DNA from: an uncultured Gammaproteobacteria bacterium
GTDB taxonomy: Bacteria > Pseudomonadota > Gammaproteobacteria > Pseudomonadales > DT-91
Direction: 5' to 3'
NCBI GenBank assembly: GCA_929200485.1
Contig: CAKMZU010000117.1
Location: forward strand, 1,175 to 8,310
DNA length: 7,136 nucleotides
Shown here piece after piece: positions 1 to 5,527 of the stretch (position 1 is its first letter; each line of letters opens with the position of its first letter). The notes below the pieces were generated by a model. That model searched no databases and had not been told where the DNA came from. It saw only the letters and a list, made by a program, of their open reading frames with translations. The position numbers and the translations under genes are program-made.

Positions 1-686
1 ATTTGCGAATCAGTCGCTACTTGAAGGGGGACGAGAAAACAGGGTATGTGTTTATTTTTTCTGATAAAACGTAAGGTTTTTTTATCCTTAACTTTATAGA
101 AAAATTTGCGGTAGAAGTTAGTTAACCACCATCTCCCCTGGCGTATTGGTGAGGCGTTAATATGATGGCTGTAGTTTGGGAAACTTTTACGTCCAGCCCA
201 CATGGCCCAAAAGTAAATAGAGGCAAACCAAAAACGTTGAAAAAATGTATTTCCAGTGCGGTCAATTCTTTCTTCTTTCGATAGTTCGGCATTGTCAGGA
301 TATTTGTTTGAGTCGAATTGAAAGCTGGAGTATGCGTTAACGCCAAAGTTTTCACAGGTGATCCAATCGGGCCTTAGGTAGCCTTCTTCAAGAACTTTGC
401 ATCGAATACCGGATTCCTTTGCAAGAGCAATGGCGATTTTATGGTATGGCCTGCAGTCGCCATATAGGATGATTGTGTCAATCTGATGCTTTTTTAAATA
501 GTGACCAAGGTAAGTAGACCAATTTTCAAGTGTGCCGGTATAGTTACGAGATTTAGCACCTTGACTATAATATCGATCACCCGCATTAAAATGAATTCGA
601 TAGACGTTATGTCCATCTTCTTTCAATGCTCGAGTAAGTTGGTTAAAAAAATTACCCAAGGGGCCTTGTAATAATAGAACGTTCAA
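1..686 (-). CDS. kpsS: KpsS/LipA-type Kdo transferase for the capsule lipid linker, partial (C-terminus beyond the window)
   Basis: The gene encodes the enzyme that, in the characterised family, puts the first beta-Kdo on (lyso)phosphatidylglycerol at the inner face of the cytoplasmic membrane, starting the linker of group 2 capsules. The frame is open from the start to the left edge, giving 228 residues of a family about 400 long. Visible family motifs are NVLLLQGPLG (residues 2-11), FNAGDRYY (33-40), GDCRPYH (76-82), EEGYLRPDW (100-108), GVNAYSS (115-121) and PLQVATDSQ (220-228). No ATG exists upstream in frame back to the stop at 777-779. The TTG at 684-686 is chosen because it gives the usual N-terminus and has an AAGAA 8 bases upstream as a weak ribosome site. 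It follows kpsC by 74 bases, as expected for one operon. The family call is firm; the start is inferred. Confidence 0.93.
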   Translation of the reverse strand, partial: MNVLLLQGPLGNFFNQLTRALKEDGHNVYRIHFNAGDRYYSQGAKSRNYTGTLENWSTYLGHYLKKHQIDTIILYGDCRPYHKIAIALAKESGIRCKVLEEGYLRPDWITCENFGVNAYSSFQFDSNKYPDNAELSKEERIDRTGNTFFQRFWFASIYFWAMWAGRKSFPNYSHHINASPIRQGRWWLTNFYRKFFYKVKDKKTLRFIRKNKHIPCFLVPLQVATDSQ

Positions 687-760
687 GTTTTTTATTCTTA
701 TAAATTTTTGTATTAGTAACCGATGAGTATCATCAGATCTTTGTATTGTGTAATGATAAA

Positions 761-2758
761 TTACAACGATAATAAGTTAATTATTTTTTTCTTTAATCGT
801 CCAAAAAAACCTGACTCCATCCTGACAGAATAGGATTGATTAGCTAACCAGTCGATACTATTTTCCACTGTCGTGGGCTTTAAGGTTTCTGGGTGTAAGT
901 AAACTGGATAGCTGATCACGGTTAAGTAGACTAAATCATCCAAAGAGCGTTGTACGCCCCGCCTTTCGCAGTGTAATTTGTCCTGTGTTAATCCCCAGCC
1001 AGCATAAAATGGCATACCATAACAAACCACGGTTTTTTCTTGGAGTAGGGCTTCGAATCCAACGAGGGAAGTCAGTACATGAATTTCATCAGCGGCCTCT
1101 ATCGCACTATGTATATGAGTGTGTGTATCGATATGGTCTGCGAATCGCTGTGCCTGTTCGGGGGTAACGCCAGCCCTTTCACCGGTCAATACATCGGGAT
1201 GTGGGCGATAAATAATGAAAGCCTCAGGATTATTTTCCCGTGCTTGCTTTAAAATGTTTAAAATACCTGTCTTATTAAGATCGCCCAATCGAATTGAGGC
1301 GTCGTTATCGACTTGCCCAGGGATGAGTAGTATTTTCTTATCGGGGGGTGGCGAAAAAGAGGCTTCTGTTTCTCCTAGATTGTATTTACTGATTCGATTC
1401 TTCAGGATTTTATGGCGTAAATTAGCTGCTCGTTCTTTCTGTTCTTTAGTTAATTGAACTGATACGAGCTGGTTCTCAAGGTAAGAGGGGCGCGTCGCAT
1501 CAAAGTAGATGCCAACTGGATCAAATACCAAAGAAAGGGGAGGTGTTAGGTCAATGCCAAGGCCTTTTGAACGAATAAACCCATCTTCCACTCGGAGAAT
1601 ATGAGGGTGTTGAATGCTTGGCGATTTACTTCCCCAAATCAGGAGGGCATCATTGTCAGAGACTTTATTTATTGCTTTTTTTTCTTGAGTGAAAACGATG
1701 TTATCGGAAAAAGCGTTTAGCCAATCTCGGAAAAAGCGGCGCTTCCAAAAGGAAAAATCAAGAGCATAAAGTGTTGAGTATTTTTTTACATTTTGGTGTT
1801 TTTTCGTTGCACCAATAAGCGATAAAATAGACTCGATTTCACAGAGTTCGTGTGTTTCTGGATGAACATAATGGCAATAGTCGATTAGTGCCACGTAGCT
1901 TAGTGTCTCTATGCTGGTTGGCACTCTAAATTCAGGCGATGGTTTAGTATCAATGGTCAACCCACGCCCGGCATAAAATGGCATGCCGAAACAATACACT
2001 TTACACCCATACCAAAGGGCTTCGAGTCCCATTTGCGAGCAAACAGTATAAATGGTTTTTATTCTTGATAGACAGTCGTGAGTGCTTAGCTCAGGCGGCA
2101 GTAATTTTATGCCTGAATTTGAATTGAGTGTTGAGTGAATAACCCCTTGCTTTTTCCCCAGTAAAATATCTGGGTGTATTTTGAGATAAATAGGGCAGTC
2201 TGGGTGGTTGGTTTTGGCTGTTTCAATCATCTTGAAAAAATCAGCTTCTGTGGCCAGTGCCCCCTCAATGGATGCATCTCCCTTGGTTTGATCGATGATT
2301 AAAACCGCATTGGATTCAATCGTGTTTGTTATTTGACAGTGGGGGACATGGTTGTATTTAGTAATTCCAAGCTGCGTTATCGTACGAAGAATGGATTGTA
2401 TACGCTTTATATCCTGTTCAATTAGTATTTTGTCAGCAATAAGTCTATCTAGATCACAAGGCTTTCGAACATCATAGTAGATGCCTGTTTTATCATGAAT
2501 GATGCTTAATCGTGATGAGGATTGATTAGGGTGATTCGCATAACTGATAAATCCATCTTCAAGTTGAGAGTAGGGAATGCTGTGCTTTTTTGCCCATTCT
2601 CGACTTTTTCTGGTACTTGGCTTGTTACCCCAGCCGACTAAACTCAATCCTTCTTTAGGTCTAAGTAATCGTGGGCTTGGGACGAATTTTGGTGCTTCAC
2701 CAAGCGCTACAGAGATAGTAAGGTCTTTACTGATGGGCTTTGAACAAGTGTGAAGCAT
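761..2758 (-). CDS. kpsC: KpsC/LipB-type dual-module beta-Kdo transferase, capsule lipid linker
   Basis: This protein extends the Kdo residue laid down by KpsS into the poly-beta-Kdo linker of ABC-transporter-dependent capsules; known homologues carry two retaining transferase modules (families GT99 and GT107) and work at the cytoplasmic side of the membrane. At 665 residues it is full length. The two modules are visible as an internal repeat: LEDGF (66-70) with VEDGF (390-394), DQTKGDASI (156-164) with GQVDNDASI (481-489), KIHPDILLGKKQG (193-205) with RPHPDVLTGERAG (518-530), and CFGMPFYAGRGLT (256-268) with CYGMPFYAGWGLT (579-591). A basic tail, GRLKKKI (653-659), may touch the membrane. 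The ATG at 2756-2758 has no good Shine-Dalgarno sequence, but no better start is near. The N-module departs from the usual RS-LG...PPLSLV stretch after its EDGF, whereas the C-module keeps it. Confidence 0.96.
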   Translation of the reverse strand: MLHTCSKPISKDLTISVALGEAPKFVPSPRLLRPKEGLSLVGWGNKPSTRKSREWAKKHSIPYSQLEDGFISYANHPNQSSSRLSIIHDKTGIYYDVRKPCDLDRLIADKILIEQDIKRIQSILRTITQLGITKYNHVPHCQITNTIESNAVLIIDQTKGDASIEGALATEADFFKMIETAKTNHPDCPIYLKIHPDILLGKKQGVIHSTLNSNSGIKLLPPELSTHDCLSRIKTIYTVCSQMGLEALWYGCKVYCFGMPFYAGRGLTIDTKPSPEFRVPTSIETLSYVALIDYCHYVHPETHELCEIESILSLIGATKKHQNVKKYSTLYALDFSFWKRRFFRDWLNAFSDNIVFTQEKKAINKVSDNDALLIWGSKSPSIQHPHILRVEDGFIRSKGLGIDLTPPLSLVFDPVGIYFDATRPSYLENQLVSVQLTKEQKERAANLRHKILKNRISKYNLGETEASFSPPPDKKILLIPGQVDNDASIRLGDLNKTGILNILKQARENNPEAFIIYRPHPDVLTGERAGVTPEQAQRFADHIDTHTHIHSAIEAADEIHVLTSLVGFEALLQEKTVVCYGMPFYAGWGLTQDKLHCERRGVQRSLDDLVYLTVISYPVYLHPETLKPTTVENSIDWLANQSYSVRMESGFFGRLKKKIINLLSL

Positions 2759-2839
2759 TAATGGAAGTGGTCTTATTGTTATTTAAAGATTAGTACTTAA
2801 CAATGAATTACTAAATCGAATTTGCAAAGATACAAACAT

Positions 2840-2868
2840 ATATCATTTTATCATTATGAAAAGTGCAA
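2840..2868 (-). promoter_or_regulatory. possible sigma70 promoter for kpsC-kpsS
   Basis: Reading the minus strand, TTGCAC (2868-2863) and TGATAT (2845-2840) are separated by 17 bases. The -35 is good and the -10 is only a partial match. It would start RNA about 75 bases before the kpsC ATG. It is plausible because a long spacer separates kpsC from the unrelated genes upstream. AT-rich DNA yields such matches by chance. Confidence 0.3.
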
Positions 2869-3095
2869 GACTACGATCTAGGTTGGATTTTTGATACTTT
2901 ATTTAAATCTGCTGAAGATTCATTACTATAAGTGGGATTGCTGCCAAAATAGACAGCCAAAGTTAATTGGAGCACCCTGCGCATGAAAGCTATAGTCTGT
3001 ATTCATAGGTTGAGCTGGAATAGGCAGAATAAAAAAAGTTCAGGTGAAGCCTTTGCTACGATTTCCTAATCGGTTGTTGCTCATTTGGCATTCAA

Positions 3096-3116
3096 GCGCT
3101 GAAAGCGCATTTTTTT
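3096..3116 (+). terminator. rho-independent terminator-like hairpin on the plus strand
   Basis: The sequence GCGCT-GAA-AGCGC (3096-3108) forms a perfect 5-bp GC-rich stem with a 3-base loop and is followed at once by A and a run of seven T (3110-3116). This is the right order for a terminator of plus-strand RNA; on the minus strand the T run becomes an upstream A run. No plus-strand gene is visible before it, so its client is unknown. Confidence 0.45.
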
Positions 3117-3137
3117 AGTGGTAGTGTCGATTATGGC

Positions 3138-3425
3138 TTAGCATATAGGATACTTTTCGCCGGTTGAAGGAAAATCCTTTCCACTGACATAGAGAAACAC
3201 AGGGATGTTTGATTTTCGATTGTTATTTTTTTCTTTTAGTGATTTGGCTTGCGATTTAAATTGATTATTGATCGAATTTGCTAAAGCTTCTTTATTAAAG
3301 ATCTTGTCGAGATTTAATAGGTCCTGATAATTATCTTCAAAGCTTGCTGAACGCTTGTCCGGAATGTGTATGCATGATTGAACTTGTATTCCAGCGTTAG
3401 GCTTTAAGCTGGCGAAGAAAAACAA
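3138..3425 (-). CDS. questionable hypothetical protein, 95 residues, possible remnant
   Basis: I do not recognise this frame. It would start with TTG at 3423-3425, has no visible Shine-Dalgarno sequence, and is rich in Lys, Asn and Ser, with a charged middle (about residues 45-72) followed by NIPVFLYVSGKDFP (73-86). Just upstream, in another frame, a TTG at 3445-3447 begins MKKLFFFIVF, which resembles the start of a signal peptide. A one-base shift inside the T-rich run would join it to FFASLKPNAG of this frame. That raises the idea of a small exported protein broken by a frameshift, but chance is also possible. It is flanked by long spacers and is not part of a clear operon. Confidence 0.25.
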   Translation of the reverse strand: MFFFASLKPNAGIQVQSCIHIPDKRSASFEDNYQDLLNLDKIFNKEALANSINNQFKSQAKSLKEKNNNRKSNIPVFLYVSGKDFPSTGEKYPIC

Positions 3426-3436
3426 TAAAAAAGAAC
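3422..3436 (+). repeat. 15-bp direct repeat, copy 1
   Basis: ACAATAAAAAAGAAC occurs here and again at 3665-3679, 243 bases apart and in the same orientation. The flanks do not match. It is low-complexity sequence, so the meaning is uncertain. Confidence 0.6.
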
Positions 3437-3623
3437 AGTTTTTTCAATGAGTACAAGCTGAATTGGTAATGATGTGTATTTAGATTCAGGTTTCTTTGAG
3501 CCTTTGTTTTATCGATCGCCTAAAGTTGATTTGATGACTAGTCGAATGGTTTGCTCATGTGTTGCGTTTATTCCTCAAAGCATTCGAAATCATTGATGTC
3601 GCACAGATATGTTTAAAGTGAAG

Positions 3624-3657
3624 AAGTTATCTCATAACTTGAAGTTTTCAAAGTCAA
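3624..3657 (-). promoter_or_regulatory. promoter-like element overlapped by a dyad (operator-like)
   Basis: On the minus strand TTGACT (3657-3652) and TGAGAT (3634-3629) lie 17 bases apart. A perfect dyad, AAGTTAT-CTC-ATAACTT (3624-3640), covers the -10, and a second palindrome, AACTTGAAGTT (3636-3646), lies in the spacer. A repressor site over a promoter would look like this. Its only minus-strand target within reach is the doubtful 95-residue frame about 200 bases on. Confidence 0.3.
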
Positions 3658-3664
3658 TAAAGAG

Positions 3665-3679
3665 ACAATAAAAAAGAAC
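3665..3679 (+). repeat. 15-bp direct repeat, copy 2
   Basis: This is the second exact copy of ACAATAAAAAAGAAC. On the minus strand it lies just upstream of the promoter-like element at 3629-3657. Confidence 0.6.
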
Positions 3680-3849
3680 TTTTGCTTATCGAAGGGGGAG
3701 TTAAAATGCTTTTATCTGTTCCATGGCTGTGCCTTTAGGGGCAATCCTTTTCTTGACCTAAAATATAAACAAGAGCTATCTCACTGTATTTCTTTGGGCA
3801 AAAAGGAAGCTGCCGCAGAACAAAATAGCCAATAGATAATAAAATTATG

Positions 3850-4098
3850 TTAATGAATCGTTGCGTTTTCTTCTGTGGCGGTAGCCAGTCGGTCTTGGAT
3901 GAGCTCGGAGTAAGCTAGCATACCTGCTTCTATCATCGCTTGAGCAATAACCATTTTAGCTTCTTGCATCAGGTTCAAGGATTGTTCTGAAAATTTTAAA
4001 ACAACAATGGGATCTTCATCTTGCCTGTCATCATCTACAGGTTTAAGCGCTACATCGCCATTTTCTAATTCGATTAACTCTAGTAAGGATTCTGCCAC
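3850..4098 (-). CDS. small acidic conserved-looking hypothetical protein, 82 residues
   Basis: I cannot name this protein. It has an acidic N-terminal third with DDDRQDEDP (22-30), a short hydrophobic strand IVVLKFSE (31-38), and then a long probable amphipathic helix, QSLNLMQEAKMVIAQAMIEAGM (39-60), extending to about 70. It has no signal peptide or membrane segment, so it is likely cytoplasmic and possibly a binding partner. The start is GTG at 4096-4098: an in-frame TAG four codons upstream leaves no alternative, and AGAGA (4105-4109) sits 6 bases before it as a ribosome site. It is 87 bases downstream of the ABC1 kinase gene in the same direction, so it is probably co-transcribed. The clear start signal and protein-like composition argue that it is real; its function is unknown. 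Confidence 0.8.
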   Translation of the reverse strand: MAESLLELIELENGDVALKPVDDDRQDEDPIVVLKFSEQSLNLMQEAKMVIAQAMIEAGMLAYSELIQDRLATATEENATIH

Positions 4099-4129
4099 TG
4101 GATGTCTCTAAGTTTTAATAAATCGTTCT

Positions 4130-4146
4130 AATAACTTGACGTTATT
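4130..4146. promoter_or_regulatory. dyad in the leader of the small acidic gene
   Basis: AATAAC-TTGAC-GTTATT is a perfect 6-bp inverted repeat with a 5-base centre, 32 bases before the GTG start. It could be a protein site or a weak RNA hairpin. It shares ATAACTTGA with the dyad region at 3634-3642. No promoter is clearly tied to it. Confidence 0.3.
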
Positions 4147-4172
4147 CATTTGATCCTAAAGGGTTAACGCCC

Positions 4173-4200
4173 GTTGACATAATGATTAAATAATGTCAAC
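4173..4200 (-). promoter_or_regulatory. stem-loop spanning the end of the ABC1 kinase gene
   Basis: GTTGACAT and ATGTCAAC form a perfect 8-bp stem around a 12-base loop that contains the ABC1 stop codon (4186-4188). No T run follows, so it is not a standard rho-independent terminator. It could protect an upstream RNA end, act as a processing site, or tune expression of the next gene. The left arm is also the coding sequence for the last residues, VD. Confidence 0.4.
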
Positions 4201-5466
4201 CGAACCCAAACCAATCATATCCATGCGTCCATTATCAAACATGCCGATCTCAGGTGCAAGTAAGCTGATGTATCGGTCAAAATATAAAAATTGTTTTACC
4301 AATAAAGTGAATTCTCTGGGGAACCGGATGCCGTGTTTTGCACTTATTGAGGAAAACTGCATTAATAAATCTCGCCATAAAGCTTCATATTCTTTCTCGC
4401 TGTATTTCCCTTCGTTACTAATGTTATGCCAAAAATCTCTTAAATCTTTAGCAAAGATGTCCAGATTGACTTGCTCATTAGTTGCGCCAATTTTGGCCAG
4501 TGCAATGGCTAGTTCTTCAAAGTTTTGCATGGGTATACAGATAGCTAAGGCGGTAAGGCCTTCCCACGTGGTGGGTGAAAGCTTGCCAACAATGCCGAAG
4601 TCAATAAAGCCAATTCGGCCATCTTTTAACATCATGACATTTCCAGCATGGAGATCTGCATGGTAAATTTGACATTGTTTTAAGCTTAAAAACCATGTGT
4701 CCAAAGCTTTTGTAAGACTTCTTTCAGGTGTTTTGGTAATTGAAAGAACACCTTGAGTATCGGATAAAGCAACGCCAAAAAAACGCTCCATGACTAAAAC
4801 TTTTTGCGTAGAAATTTCCGGATAAACCGCTGGAACGATGACATCAGTAATCTTGTTGTTCTCCAGAAAATCTCTAAACATCGCGATATTTTCTGCTTCT
4901 TGAATAAAATCACACTCCTCTAGCATGCCAGATCTAATTTCGGCGACAATATCTAAAAGGGAGGACTTCCAGGATTTTAGGCTAAAACTCTCGACTAACT
5001 GAGTGGCAAAGGTTAAAAATTGGAAGTCGGTTTCTAAGGTATCTTTGGCTGTGGGCTTTTGGATTTTTAAAACGACACTCTCGCCTGTTTTTAATTTGGC
5101 GGCGTGAACTTGAGCGATAGAAGCTGAAGCAATAGGCTCTTTGCTAATATATTCAAATTCTGTAAAGCGCCTGGGGCCTAACTCTTGGTCTAAAATGTTA
5201 CTGATGACATCAAAGGGCAGGGGAGTGGTTTGATCAAGGCAAGACTGGAAAGCATCAACGTATTTTGCTGGGAACAGTGTTGGTGAGCTGGCAATTAATT
5301 GTCCAAGCTTAATATAGGTGCAGCCGAGTTCCTGAAAAGAGCTTTTAAGTAATTCAGGAAAGTTATCCTGGTCACGTTGTTTGTACCAGCGATAAAGTAA
5401 TTTATTGGCAGCTAAACTGGTTTGGCTCAGTCGTTTAACTGAGCGACTAATTTTGCGAATTCCCAT
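4186..5466 (-). CDS. ABC1/AarF/UbiB-family atypical protein-kinase-like ATPase
   Basis: The family has a protein-kinase-like fold and includes UbiB, which supports ubiquinone synthesis; substrates of most bacterial members are unknown. Visible motifs in order are KLGQ (53-56, the family KxGQ signature), the alanine-rich loop ASASIAQVHAA (113-123), a lysine in VVLKIQ (K134), ECDFIQEAENI (184-194), VLVMERFFGV (223-232), the catalytic HADLHAGN (269-276, D271 and N276) and the metal-binding DFG (289-291). All key residues are present, so it should bind nucleotide. At 426 residues it is shorter than UbiB (about 546) and lacks the C-terminal membrane helices, so I do not call it ubiB. The ATG at 5464-5466 has only a distant AAAGGA (13 bases). 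It lies 61 bases after the sensor kinase, suggesting an operon. Confidence 0.92.
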   Translation of the reverse strand: MGIRKISRSVKRLSQTSLAANKLLYRWYKQRDQDNFPELLKSSFQELGCTYIKLGQLIASSPTLFPAKYVDAFQSCLDQTTPLPFDVISNILDQELGPRRFTEFEYISKEPIASASIAQVHAAKLKTGESVVLKIQKPTAKDTLETDFQFLTFATQLVESFSLKSWKSSLLDIVAEIRSGMLEECDFIQEAENIAMFRDFLENNKITDVIVPAVYPEISTQKVLVMERFFGVALSDTQGVLSITKTPERSLTKALDTWFLSLKQCQIYHADLHAGNVMMLKDGRIGFIDFGIVGKLSPTTWEGLTALAICIPMQNFEELAIALAKIGATNEQVNLDIFAKDLRDFWHNISNEGKYSEKEYEALWRDLLMQFSSISAKHGIRFPREFTLLVKQFLYFDRYISLLAPEIGMFDNGRMDMIGLGSVDII

Positions 5467-5527
5467 TTGCCACTATCCATCCTTTGTAAGTTTTCTCAGC
5501 ATATAACGATAATACCAATGATTTCAA

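Larger units (their letters stand above)
2759..3137. other. spacer upstream of kpsC, no convincing gene
   Basis: I see no credible coding region here. The part nearest kpsC is AT-rich and holds the candidate kpsC promoter. Farther out are two overlapping short frames on opposite strands: a 26-codon minus frame at 2926-3006 containing FHAQGAPINFGCLFWQ, and a 28-codon plus frame at 2983-3069. Neither has a convincing ribosome site or recognised homology. A plus-strand terminator-like hairpin lies at 3096-3116. The stretch looks like decayed or non-coding sequence. Confidence 0.5.
3426..3849. other. spacer downstream of the small acidic gene, no convincing gene
   Basis: No credible gene is visible on either strand. 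It contains a 15-bp repeat copy, a dyad at 3624-3640 overlapping a promoter-like element, a 10-codon plus-strand frame (3706-3738) with a strong GGGGGAG ribosome-site match, and a weak TGCC/GGCA hairpin at 3730-3743. In another plus-strand frame, 3662-3833 is open but lacks a start codon near a ribosome site. I found no clear terminator for the minus-strand genes on the right. Confidence 0.5.

Noticed and set aside
122..355. 77-codon minus-strand frame
   Set aside because: It overlaps kpsS in a different frame; the kpsS frame carries the conserved family motifs across the same bases.
985..1457. Two plus-strand frames (985-1167 and 1215-1457)
   Set aside because: They are antisense to conserved kpsC motifs and show no domain or ribosome site.
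970..1985. Near-identical short stretches inside kpsC (for example around 1001-1015 and 1971-1985)
   Set aside because: They encode the matching FYAG motifs of the two tandem transferase modules, an old family feature rather than a recent repeat.
3031..3054. Possible minus-strand terminator (T run after a TTC/GAA hairpin)
   Set aside because: The stem is only 3-4 bp with a bulge, too weak to support as a terminator.
4193..4666. 157-codon plus-strand frame
   Set aside because: It is antisense to the C-terminal half of the ABC1 kinase, including the HADLHAGN and DFG motifs; its length follows from codon bias on the other strand.
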